A stretch of 64,000 bases of DNA from Anaerocolumna sp. AGMB13020 (GTDB taxonomy: Bacteria > Bacillota > Clostridia > Lachnospirales > Lachnospiraceae): positions 5,100,001 through 5,164,000 of the forward strand of contig NZ_CP136910.1 in assembly GCF_033100115.1 (NCBI RefSeq), in the 5' to 3' direction. Positions within the stretch are counted from its first letter, which is position 1. Every line of letters starts with the position of its first letter. The notes beneath the pieces are model-generated. The model did no database searches and had not been told where the DNA came from. It was given only the letters and a program-made list of their open reading frames with translations. This document shows, piece after piece, positions 38,508-46,833 of this stretch. The position numbers and the translations under genes are program-made.

Positions 38508-40208
38508 GTGGTTATAAATAATATAGATGCCAATATGCTCCGGAAGATGTTTTTATCGGGAGCAAAAAGCATTGAAGCAAAGAAAGAATATATCAATGAA
38601 CTAAACGTATTTCCTGTACCGGATGGTGATACAGGTACCAATATGACATTGACCATCATGTCTGCGGCACGTGATGTCAGCCAAATGGAGAATCCTACAA
38701 TGGAAGGTCTGTCTAAAGCCATATCAAGCGGATCCCTAAGAGGTGCCAGAGGCAATTCAGGTGTTATCCTTTCTCAGTTATGCAGAGGTTTTTGTAAGGA
38801 AATCAAAGATTACCAGGAGCTTAACACACAGACACTGGCAACAGCTGCTTCTAAAGCTGTTGAGACTGCATACAAAGCAGTTATGAAGCCGAAGGAAGGA
38901 ACTATTCTTACAGTAGCCAGAGGCGGTGCTGAGAAAGCAGTAGCTCTTGCGGCAGAAACGGATGATATAGAATATTTTTGCAGTGAGATTATTAAACATA
39001 TGGAAGAAGTACTTGCACATACTCCTGATCTGTTGCCTGTTTTAAAAGAAGCAGGAGTAGTAGACTCCGGCGGTCAGGGGCTTCTTGAGATAATAAAGGG
39101 TGCATATGATGCTCTTCTTGGCAAGGAGATAGATTTTGATCAGGCTCCAGCCAGCGAACATGGGAATGCTGCCAGCAGTTCAGAAACTGTCGTTAACAGA
39201 GAAAATATCGATACTGCCAATATTAAATTCGGTTACTGTACTGAATTTATTATAATGCTTGAAAAAGAATATAATGAGAATACCGACGTGGAATTTAAGT
39301 CATATCTTGAGTCTATTGGTGATTCTCTGGTAGTTGTATCAGACGATGAAATAGTCAAGGTTCATGTACATACCAATGATCCTGGACTTGCCATTCAGAA
39401 AGCGTTGACCTTTGGGTCACTTTCCCGAATGAAGATTGATAACATGAGGGAAGAACACCATGAAAGACTGATAAAAGATGCCGAAAATCTTGCGAAGAAG
39501 CAGGCTGAGGAAAAGAAAACCAAAGAACAGGTGAAAGAACAGCCTGCCAAGGAAGTTGGCTTTATCTCAGTTTCCATTGGAGAAGGAATCAATGAAATAT
39601 TTAAGGGTCTGGGAGTTGACTATATTATAGCCGGTGGACAGACAATGAATCCCAGTACGGAAGATATGTTAAATGCAATTGAAGCTGTTAACGCTAAGAA
39701 TATCTTTATCCTTCCCAACAACAGTAACATTATCCTTGCGGCTCAACAGGCAAAAGAGCTGACGCAGGATAAGAATATTATTGTTATTCCTACAAAAACA
39801 GTACCCCAGGGTATTACTGCAATCATAAATTATGTCCATGATAAGACAGCAGAGGAAAATGAAACCCGCATGACTGCAGAAATGCAGAAGGTAAAAAGTG
39901 GACAGGTAACTTATGCGGTAAGGGATACGAATCTGGATGGAAAAGAAATCAAGCAGGGAAATATCATGGGCCTTGATGAAAAGACGATTCTTGCCGTAGG
40001 TACTGACATTGAGGAAACTACCTTTGGATTGGTTAGCGGGCTGACAGATGACGATTCTGAATTAATTAGTCTCTATTATGGTGAAGAAATAACGGAGGAG
40101 ACTGCTGAAGCTTTAGCCGAGCGTATAAGAGAAGCTTTCCCTCAGGCTGATGTAGAGGTTCATTATGGTGGTCAGCCTATCTATTACTATGTACTGTCAG
40201 TAGAATAA
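38508..40208 (+). CDS. DAK2/DegV-like fatty-acid kinase family protein (YloV/FakA-like)
   Basis: Protein of 566 residues with an N-terminal DAK2 domain (FPVPDGDTGTNMTLT, nucleotide/Mg binding, and SLRGARGNSGVILSQ) and a C-terminal region like that of FakA, the ATP-binding subunit of fatty-acid kinase, which works with a DegV/FakB lipid-binding partner. It starts at GTG with AGGAGG nine bases upstream. No fakB gene is adjacent. It is cotranscribed with the Asp23-like gene; a terminator follows. Confidence 0.92.
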   Translation: MVINNIDANMLRKMFLSGAKSIEAKKEYINELNVFPVPDGDTGTNMTLTIMSAARDVSQMENPTMEGLSKAISSGSLRGARGNSGVILSQLCRGFCKEIKDYQELNTQTLATAASKAVETAYKAVMKPKEGTILTVARGGAEKAVALAAETDDIEYFCSEIIKHMEEVLAHTPDLLPVLKEAGVVDSGGQGLLEIIKGAYDALLGKEIDFDQAPASEHGNAASSSETVVNRENIDTANIKFGYCTEFIIMLEKEYNENTDVEFKSYLESIGDSLVVVSDDEIVKVHVHTNDPGLAIQKALTFGSLSRMKIDNMREEHHERLIKDAENLAKKQAEEKKTKEQVKEQPAKEVGFISVSIGEGINEIFKGLGVDYIIAGGQTMNPSTEDMLNAIEAVNAKNIFILPNNSNIILAAQQAKELTQDKNIIVIPTKTVPQGITAIINYVHDKTAEENETRMTAEMQKVKSGQVTYAVRDTNLDGKEIKQGNIMGLDEKTILAVGTDIEETTFGLVSGLTDDDSELISLYYGEEITEETAEALAERIREAFPQADVEVHYGGQPIYYYVLSVE

Positions 40209-40249
40209 GAGAAATAAGCTTCATCCACTGGTTCATAATAAATAATAAT

Positions 40250-40317
40250 AAGGTTCTTGAAGCTTTTGTAAGATTAGCCTGTCAGGCTTAGACTTACTGG
40301 CTGCAGGAACCTTTTTT
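40250..40317 (+). terminator. Terminator after the DAK2 gene
   Basis: Outer stem AAGGTTC/GAACCTT with an inner AGCCTGTCAGGCT hairpin is followed by TTTTTT (to 40317). Confidence 0.8.
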
Positions 40318-40362
40318 ACACATTATGATGTGAGCATAAGATGGGTTGTTTTTTTACAAAGG

Positions 40363-40453
40363 GGACGGCAAATTGTACAATACAAAAAGAACTCATGTTT
40401 CGATTCCAAGGCACATTCGTTTCTTTTTGTATTGTACAATTCGCCTGAAATCG
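40363..40453 (-). repeat. Short copy of a hairpin-forming interspersed repeat (element 1)
   Basis: The arms 40367-40391 and 40421-40445 match at 24 of 25 positions and enclose a 29-base loop. The ends and inner edges match those of the longer element at 49434-49659 in the opposite orientation: CGATTTCAGGC and GGACGGC at the outer edges (the first here read on the minus strand), AATTGYACAA, AAAGAACTCATG and CGAATGYGCC inside. It therefore belongs to one repeat family from which the middle has been lost. No ORF lies within. Confidence 0.85.
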
Positions 40454-40577
40454 CATGTGAAAAACGGCTTTTGAGGCTCGATTTTTTGTTATAATTCCAT
40501 GATTACGTCTGTTTATATTAACCTATAATAATGCTGATGGATGATGATAGAGCATGGAAAGGGTTATGTAATAGTAT

Positions 40578-40877
40578 ATGAGGGAAAAAACAACGAAAGA
40601 GAGAGCTTTAAAAGATATAGAAAAAAAGTTTAAACCAAAATTATTTATTTTTATATTACAGAGCCTTATATTGCTTGGTCCTTATATAAATTTTTTCTTG
40701 ATTGTACTCAATAAGAATTATAAGGAGTTGATTAAAATTGGAATAGCAATAGGAATCACCCTGCCTTTATTGACGCTTAATTGGGTTTTGTATTTCTGGC
40801 TTAGAAAAGATTATAAGTCTAATGCAAAGGAATTCTATGAGATAGATATAAAATCGAAAGAAGACGGGAGTATGTGA
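40578..40877 (+). CDS. Small membrane protein (99 residues)
   Basis: Unrecognised protein with a basic N-terminus, two membrane spans (about 23-45 and 52-73) and a charged C-terminus. The ribosome binding site is poor (GAAAGGG 15 bases before the ATG), so the start is uncertain. Its last codons, GGG AGT ATG TGA, are the first bases of the ~69-bp tandem repeat that separates it from recG. Confidence 0.6.
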   Translation: MREKTTKERALKDIEKKFKPKLFIFILQSLILLGPYINFFLIVLNKNYKELIKIGIAIGITLPLLTLNWVLYFWLRKDYKSNAKEFYEIDIKSKEDGSM

Positions 40878-41133
40878 ATTTGAAAACATAATTCACTTCC
40901 TGATTTAGATGTGCAAAACACACGGACGGGAGTATGTGAATTCTAGAAAAAGCATAATTCACATCTTGATTTAGATGTGTGCAAAAGCACACAGAGGGGA
41001 GTATGTGAATTCTAGAAAAAGCATAATTCACATCTTGATTTGATGTGTGCAAAAGCACACAGAGGGGAGTATGTGAATTCTAGAAAAAGCATAATTCACA
41101 TCTTGATTTAGATGTGTGCAAAAGCACACAGAG
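40866..41133 (+). repeat. Tandem ~69-bp repeat, four copies, forming the recG leader
   Basis: Four head-to-tail copies start at 40866, 40928, 40997 and 41065 (62, 69, 68 and 69 bp). The first is diverged and the other three are nearly identical. Each carries two inverted repeats: ATGTGAATT/AATTCACAT and GTGTGC-AAAA-GCACAC. Each copy also begins GGGAGTATGTGA, a ribosome binding site followed by ATG and an immediate stop, while the boundary with recG reads GGGAGTTTTATG, the true start. Minus-strand ORFs reported here are products of the repeat. Confidence 0.95.
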
Positions 41134-41142
41134 GGGAGTTTT

Positions 41143-43185
41143 ATGAATAACCTTAAACTTAATGATTCTGTTTCCTCTGTGAAAGGGATTGGTGAAAAGA
41201 CAGAACAGGGTCTGGCAAAATTAGCTGTTTTTACTGTGGCCGATCTCATAAGGCATTATCCCAGAGATTATGACGCTTACGAGCCGCCTAAACCTATCGA
41301 ATCCCTGGAAGAAGGGGAGAAGGCTGCCATTGAGGCGTCTGTAATTACTACACCGCTGGTGAAGCAGGTGAGAAACTTGAAAATAATTGGCGTGAGGGTA
41401 AAGGATGCCAGCGGTACCATCAACATCAGCTGGTTTAATATGCCTTTTCTTAAGAACCGCCTCAGATCCGGCTACCATTACATATTCAGAGGAAAGGTCA
41501 TAAGAAAAAATGGTGTTCTTGTTATTGAGCAGCCTGAGATCTATACAAGAGATGAGTACCGGACGAAAATGAATGTTTTACAGCCGGTGTATCCCTTAAC
41601 AGATGGAATCACCAATAATCTCCTGACGAAATCTATTAAATATGCTCTTTCTGCGGTAGAGGATACCGGAGAGTATCTGCCGAAAAGGATTATAAAAGAT
41701 TATAAACTGATGAATGGTAAGAATGCATTAATGGAAGTGCATTTTCCAAAAGACAGGGAGCTTCTTGGTGAAGCCAGAAGAAGGCTTATCTTTGATGAAT
41801 TCTTTCAATTTACATTAGCATTATCCCATTTAAAGGAAAGCAAGACAGGGTGGGATAATAATTTTGTTTTAACGGAAAGAGAGGGAGTTACAGATTATCT
41901 GAATAAGCTTCCCTATAAGCTTACAAATGCTCAGAACAGAGTGTGGGGAGAGATACAGAAAGATCTGGAATCCAAGCATTCCATGAATCGTTTGGTACAG
42001 GGAGATGTAGGTTCCGGTAAGACTATTCTTGCAGCTCTGTCGCTTCTGTTAACTGCACTGAACGGATACCAGGGTTGCCTGATGGTTCCCACAGAAGTCC
42101 TTGCGAAACAGCATTTTGAGAGTATCAGTGACTCCTTTAAGAATTATGGAGTCAATACAGTGCTCTTAACCGGTTCAATGACTGCTGCCACAAAGCGGGG
42201 CGTTTATGAGAAAATTAAAAATGGTGAAGCTCAGATAGTAATAGGAACCCATGCATTGATACAGGAAAAGGCGGAATACAAGGATTTGGCACTGGTGGTA
42301 ACCGATGAACAGCATCGATTTGGTGTGAGGCAAAGAGAAACATTATCGGATAAAGGAAACCATCCTCATGTCCTGGTTATGAGTGCTACTCCAATTCCAA
42401 GAACCCTTGCGATTATACTTTATGGTGACCTGGATATTTCCTTGGTGGACGAGCTGCCGGCTGGAAGAAACCCTATTAAAAATTGTGTGGTTGATACAGG
42501 ATACAGAAGTACTGCTTACCGATTCATAGGCAATCAGGTAAAAGAGGGTCATCAGGCTTATGTAATCTGCCCTATGGTGGAGGAGAGTGAGGCAATTGAA
42601 GCTGAAAATGTCATTGAATATACGGAAAAGCTAAGAGAAGCCATAGCGTTTGCAACAATAGATTATCTTCATGGGAAAATGAAACCGCAGGAAAAAAATG
42701 AAATAATGGATCGCTTTACAAAAGGAGAAATACAGGTGCTGGTATCAACTACCGTTGTAGAGGTAGGAGTAAATGTTCCCAATGCGACCGTTATGATGGT
42801 TGAGAATGCGGAACGTTTCGGATTGGCTCAGCTTCATCAGTTAAGAGGAAGAGTGGGACGCGGTAATGCCCAATCCTATTGTATTCTGGTTTGTGGCAGA
42901 GCTGGAAAAGAAATCAGAAAAAGACTTGAGATATTAAATCAATCCAATGATGGTTTCTATATTGCCGGTGAGGATCTTAAGCTTCGTGGGCCGGGTGATA
43001 TGTTTGGTATCAGACAAAGCGGTGAGATGGAATTCAAATTAGGCGATATCTATCAGGATGCTAAAGTGTTAATGGAAGCCAATGAAGCTGCAAAACAGCT
43101 GACAAAAGCAGAGTTGGACACTATACTAGCAGATGCTCCTGAATTAAAGGTAAAACTTGAGACATTTAAAGGCGGAACCTTATAA
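41143..43185 (+). CDS. recG: ATP-dependent DNA helicase RecG
   Basis: Helicase of 680 residues that remodels stalled replication forks and Holliday junctions. An N-terminal wedge/OB domain (about 1-230) precedes the helicase core, with Walker A GDVGSGKT near residue 290, the DEQH box in VVTDEQHRFG, SATPIPRT (motif III) and the QLRGRVGRG motif VI. The ATG at 41143 follows GAGGGGAG. Upstream lie four tandem repeats, each a near copy of this start region, which may influence translation. The AAA gene follows in the same direction. Confidence 0.97.
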   Translation: MNNLKLNDSVSSVKGIGEKTEQGLAKLAVFTVADLIRHYPRDYDAYEPPKPIESLEEGEKAAIEASVITTPLVKQVRNLKIIGVRVKDASGTINISWFNMPFLKNRLRSGYHYIFRGKVIRKNGVLVIEQPEIYTRDEYRTKMNVLQPVYPLTDGITNNLLTKSIKYALSAVEDTGEYLPKRIIKDYKLMNGKNALMEVHFPKDRELLGEARRRLIFDEFFQFTLALSHLKESKTGWDNNFVLTEREGVTDYLNKLPYKLTNAQNRVWGEIQKDLESKHSMNRLVQGDVGSGKTILAALSLLLTALNGYQGCLMVPTEVLAKQHFESISDSFKNYGVNTVLLTGSMTAATKRGVYEKIKNGEAQIVIGTHALIQEKAEYKDLALVVTDEQHRFGVRQRETLSDKGNHPHVLVMSATPIPRTLAIILYGDLDISLVDELPAGRNPIKNCVVDTGYRSTAYRFIGNQVKEGHQAYVICPMVEESEAIEAENVIEYTEKLREAIAFATIDYLHGKMKPQEKNEIMDRFTKGEIQVLVSTTVVEVGVNVPNATVMMVENAERFGLAQLHQLRGRVGRGNAQSYCILVCGRAGKEIRKRLEILNQSNDGFYIAGEDLKLRGPGDMFGIRQSGEMEFKLGDIYQDAKVLMEANEAAKQLTKAELDTILADAPELKVKLETFKGGTL

Positions 43186-43316
43186 TTTACCTCTTTTTAT
43201 TTTGATAGTGATATTGTATAATATTTCTATATAAGTTTAAATTTAGTATCGGTGCAATGAGTTTCAAACACACCCTGACAGTTACTACCGGTGATACAGC
43301 TAAGGGAGAGACATAT

Positions 43317-44909
43317 ATGCGCAGCAGTTATTCAACGGAAACCTTATATGGGATTGGTAATGAAAATTACAAAAACCTGAACCTTCTTTGTTCTTTGCTT
43401 TTAAGGGAAGGCTATTGGGAGACGCCGGAAAGTGTCATCCATAAAAGTATTGAAGAGGTACTTGACCTTTATATTCAGGCGGTGGCCGTTTCATTATGCA
43501 ATACCTGTAACCTGCTAACGAAAGAGGAGACGAGCTATATCCTTAAACTAACGAAAAAGGATATGTTAGGCTTTGGAACAGAAGGGAATGACGATGAGAA
43601 ATTAACAGATGCGGCACAAAGGGTCATGAATTCACCACCCATCCTGCTTCAGCTATGCAATCTTTATGATGTTGAGAATAAAGATAGTCTGGCAGCACAG
43701 TTTACGGACTCCCTGTTTAACATCCTTCTATCGCTAACGGATTTAAGTCATGCCAGAAACAGGGATACAGCTTCTTTTTTAATGGCATATTACAAACGGA
43801 TAAGTGTGTTTTACAGCAATGGAAATGATATTTACCGAATGAGTGAAAGGGAAGTATTTCGTAAGATCAACAGTGAAGAATTCAATGCCACACCACTGTA
43901 TCTAAAGACCTTTAATCGTGCAGCAGGAGAAGAAGATTACCAAAGAAAAAGAGATAAAATAAGAAATATACAACAGATAAACCATGGTACTGACCCAGGT
44001 GATTTCTTAAAGCGAAAGGACAGTACCCGGCAATCGGTATTAATAGACGATCCCTTAGCCCAGACTGAGCCGGAAGCAGAAGAAGCACAAGACTGCAGGT
44101 TATCGGAGCTGCTAACAGAATTAGATGCATTGATTGGCTTGTCCAATGTAAAGAAGGAGATAAATTCCCTTATCAATCTCATAAAAATGAAGAGCATCAG
44201 GGAAGAATATGGAATGCCTGAAATGAACCTCTCCTATCATATGGTCTATACGGGAAATCCGGGAACAGGTAAGACCACCATAGCCAGACTTATCGCTGAG
44301 ATTTATAAGGAGTTGGGCATCCTCAGCAAAGGAAATCTGGTTGAGACTGACAGAAGCGGTCTAGTGGCGGGATATGTGGGTCAAACGGCACTTAAGGTTA
44401 AAGAAGTGGTAGAGGAAGCTTTAGGAGGAGTACTTTTTATCGATGAAGCCTACTCTCTTGCAGGAAATGAAGTTGCAGGGGATTTTGGGAAAGAAGCAGT
44501 AGATGCATTGGTGAAGCTGATGGAGGATAACAGAGATAATCTGGTGGTTATTGTAGCCGGTTATACGGAGGAAATGAGAACCTTCCTAAAATCAAATACC
44601 GGATTAATATCAAGATTTAACAGATTCATCGACTTTCCTGACTATACCATTGATGAATTGACAGCTATTCTTACACGAATGGCTAAGAATGCCGGGTTAA
44701 GTATGGAGGAAAAGGCAGTAGCATACGTAAAAAATTATCTGAGCACTTTAGATAAATTAAATACGAAAGAATTTGGCAATGCCAGAGGGATACGTAATAT
44801 TTTTGAGAAAATCCTGGTTAATCAGGCAAACCGCCTGATATCCAGTACGAAACCTACGAAAGAACAGGTAGAGACCGTTACACTGGCAGATGTCACTGAT
44901 ATAGAATAA
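43317..44909 (+). CDS. SpoVK/CbbX-like AAA ATPase with an N-terminal helical domain
   Basis: AAA protein of 530 residues. The N-terminal ~270 residues are helical and unassigned. The C-terminal AAA domain has Walker A GNPGTGKT (313-320), Walker B GVLFIDEAYSLAG and a conserved SRFNRFIDFPDY arginine-finger region, as in CbbX/CfxQ and the sporulation protein SpoVK. The ATG at 43317 follows AGGGAGAG; the frame opening at 43257 lacks support. A role in sporulation or in protein remodelling is inferred from family resemblance only. Confidence 0.92.
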   Translation: MRSSYSTETLYGIGNENYKNLNLLCSLLLREGYWETPESVIHKSIEEVLDLYIQAVAVSLCNTCNLLTKEETSYILKLTKKDMLGFGTEGNDDEKLTDAAQRVMNSPPILLQLCNLYDVENKDSLAAQFTDSLFNILLSLTDLSHARNRDTASFLMAYYKRISVFYSNGNDIYRMSEREVFRKINSEEFNATPLYLKTFNRAAGEEDYQRKRDKIRNIQQINHGTDPGDFLKRKDSTRQSVLIDDPLAQTEPEAEEAQDCRLSELLTELDALIGLSNVKKEINSLINLIKMKSIREEYGMPEMNLSYHMVYTGNPGTGKTTIARLIAEIYKELGILSKGNLVETDRSGLVAGYVGQTALKVKEVVEEALGGVLFIDEAYSLAGNEVAGDFGKEAVDALVKLMEDNRDNLVVIVAGYTEEMRTFLKSNTGLISRFNRFIDFPDYTIDELTAILTRMAKNAGLSMEEKAVAYVKNYLSTLDKLNTKEFGNARGIRNIFEKILVNQANRLISSTKPTKEQVETVTLADVTDIE

Positions 44910-44931
44910 GAGAAAATAAAAGGAGTAGCGT

Positions 44932-46026
44932 ATGAGATATAAGTATGTTGTTGTAGGCGCAGGACTGGCTGGATTGACAGCGGCGGAGCGTATAGCCGAA
45001 GTACTGGATGAAGAGGTACTGGTTATTGAAAAAAGGAATTACATCGGGGGAAATGTTTATGATTCCTACGATGAAGAGGGAATACTGATCCATAACTACG
45101 GACCGCATATTTTTCATACAAATGATAAGGAAGTTTATGAATATTTAAGCAGGTTTACTCCCTGGCATCATTTTTGGCACAGAGTACTGACTTATGTTGA
45201 CGGTAATCTGGTTCCAATGCCTATTACAGTTGAGACTATCAATAAGATATACAACTTAAACCTTAGCTGCTTTGATGTGGAGGAGTTCTTAAAAAAACAA
45301 GCAGTTTCCATGGATGAGGTATCTACCAGTAAAGATGTGGCTCTCAGTAAAGTCGGAGAGGATCTGTATAAAAAGATCTTTGAAAACTATACAAGAAAGC
45401 AATGGGGAGTTGACCCGGCAGAATTAGATACTTCTGTTATATCCAGAATTCCCATACGTGCAAACCGTGATACCAGATATTTCAATGATACTTATCAGGG
45501 GATGCCGAAGTATGGATATGCAAAGATGTGCCAGAATATGATCAGTAATAAGAAAATCAAAGTAATGCTTAATACGGATTACAAGGAGATTATCAATGAT
45601 CTGGAGTATGATAAGTTAATTTACACCGGACCTACGGATTACTTCTATGATTATAAACATGGCAAGATGGCATACAGAAGCATTGATTTCCAGTTTGAGA
45701 CCTATTCCAGGGAGGAATATCAGGAAGCTCCGGTAGTGAACTATCCCAATGACTATGATTTTACCAGAATAACGGAGTTTAAGAAACTTACAGGTCAGGA
45801 ACATAAAAAGACCACTATCTTAAAAGAATTTCCAACCAGTGAAGGTGAGCCCTATTATCCCTTCCCTACGAAAGAATATCAGGAACAGTTCAGGCTTTAT
45901 CAGGCAGAAATGAAGAAAGAAGAAAAGGTAGTATTTCTTGGAAGACTGGCAGAATATCGTTACTATAATATGGATGGAGTGGTAAGGCGCGTATTAAATG
46001 CCTTTGGAGGAGGTTTCCGTGGATAA
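44932..46026 (+). CDS. glf: UDP-galactopyranose mutase
   Basis: FAD enzyme of 364 residues that converts UDP-galactopyranose to UDP-galactofuranose for surface glycans. The FAD-binding motif VGAGLAGLTAAE starts near residue 7, and IGGNVYDSYDEEGILIHNYGPHIF and the C-terminal LGRLAEYRYYNMD motif are typical. AAAGGAG precedes the ATG. Its end overlaps the next glycosyltransferase gene by eight bases, so the two products act together. Confidence 0.97.
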   Translation: MRYKYVVVGAGLAGLTAAERIAEVLDEEVLVIEKRNYIGGNVYDSYDEEGILIHNYGPHIFHTNDKEVYEYLSRFTPWHHFWHRVLTYVDGNLVPMPITVETINKIYNLNLSCFDVEEFLKKQAVSMDEVSTSKDVALSKVGEDLYKKIFENYTRKQWGVDPAELDTSVISRIPIRANRDTRYFNDTYQGMPKYGYAKMCQNMISNKKIKVMLNTDYKEIINDLEYDKLIYTGPTDYFYDYKHGKMAYRSIDFQFETYSREEYQEAPVVNYPNDYDFTRITEFKKLTGQEHKKTTILKEFPTSEGEPYYPFPTKEYQEQFRLYQAEMKKEEKVVFLGRLAEYRYYNMDGVVRRVLNAFGGGFRG

Positions 46027-46726
46027 GCTGTTTATAGTCATACCGGCATATAATGAGGAAGCGAATATCGTTAATGTTATTGATGAATGGTATCAGGTAG
46101 TTCAACGAGCAGGAGACGGCAGCAGACTGGTTATTATCGATGACGGCAGCAAAGACAGAACCTTTGAAATGATGAAGGAGGCTTCAAAAGAAAGAGAGGC
46201 TTTTCTTCCACTTACAAAACCAAACGGAGGACATGGCGCAACCATTCTGTATGGATATCATTATGCTATTAAGGAAGGCGCTGACTATATTTTTCAAACA
46301 GATTCAGATGGACAGACGCTGCCGGAAGAATTCTGGCAGTTCTGGGAAGACAGAAAAAATCATGACATGATTATTGGTTACCGTAAAGGCAGGCAGGATG
46401 GTCTCTCCAGAATCTTTGTAACCAAGACTTTAAAATTAGTGCTGCAGCTGGTATTCCATGTTAATGTAAAAGATGCAAACACACCATTTCGTTTAATGGA
46501 GAGTAAAACCTTAGCGGAAAATATAAAGCTAATACCAGAAAATTATAATCTGTCCAATGTTATAATATCTGTTATCTATGCGAAAAAACATAAAAAGGTA
46601 AAATATGTACCAATCACCTTCCGTCCCAGACAAGGTGGTGTAAATTCAATTAATATGAAAAAAATCTTTCGAATCGGTAAACAGGCGGTAAAAGATTTTT
46701 CTTCCATAAACAAGTATATTCACTAA
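46019..46726 (+). CDS. Family 2 glycosyltransferase
   Basis: GT-A fold glycosyltransferase of 235 residues, with IVIPAYNEEANI at the N-terminus, the nucleotide-sugar-binding DDGSKD and the metal-binding DSD in FQTDSDGQ. It lacks C-terminal membrane spans. It starts at GTG (46019) five bases after GGAGGAGG, inside the end of glf. Members of this subgroup transfer sugars to lipid carriers. Partnership with glf and the following DUF2298 protein is inferred from the operon. Confidence 0.93.
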   Translation: MDKLFIVIPAYNEEANIVNVIDEWYQVVQRAGDGSRLVIIDDGSKDRTFEMMKEASKEREAFLPLTKPNGGHGATILYGYHYAIKEGADYIFQTDSDGQTLPEEFWQFWEDRKNHDMIIGYRKGRQDGLSRIFVTKTLKLVLQLVFHVNVKDANTPFRLMESKTLAENIKLIPENYNLSNVIISVIYAKKHKKVKYVPITFRPRQGGVNSINMKKIFRIGKQAVKDFSSINKYIH

Positions 46727-46833
46727 AGATTCCAATACTTTTACACCTTGTACAACAAAATAGATACCAATTAAACGAATTAGTAAACGATTAATTCAGA
46801 ATATACGAATATTCATAGAGGAGCAGGTGTTAG

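Noticed and set aside
40819..41249. Minus-strand repetitive ORFs of 73-79 codons
   Set aside because: They arise from the tandem ~69-bp repeat before recG.
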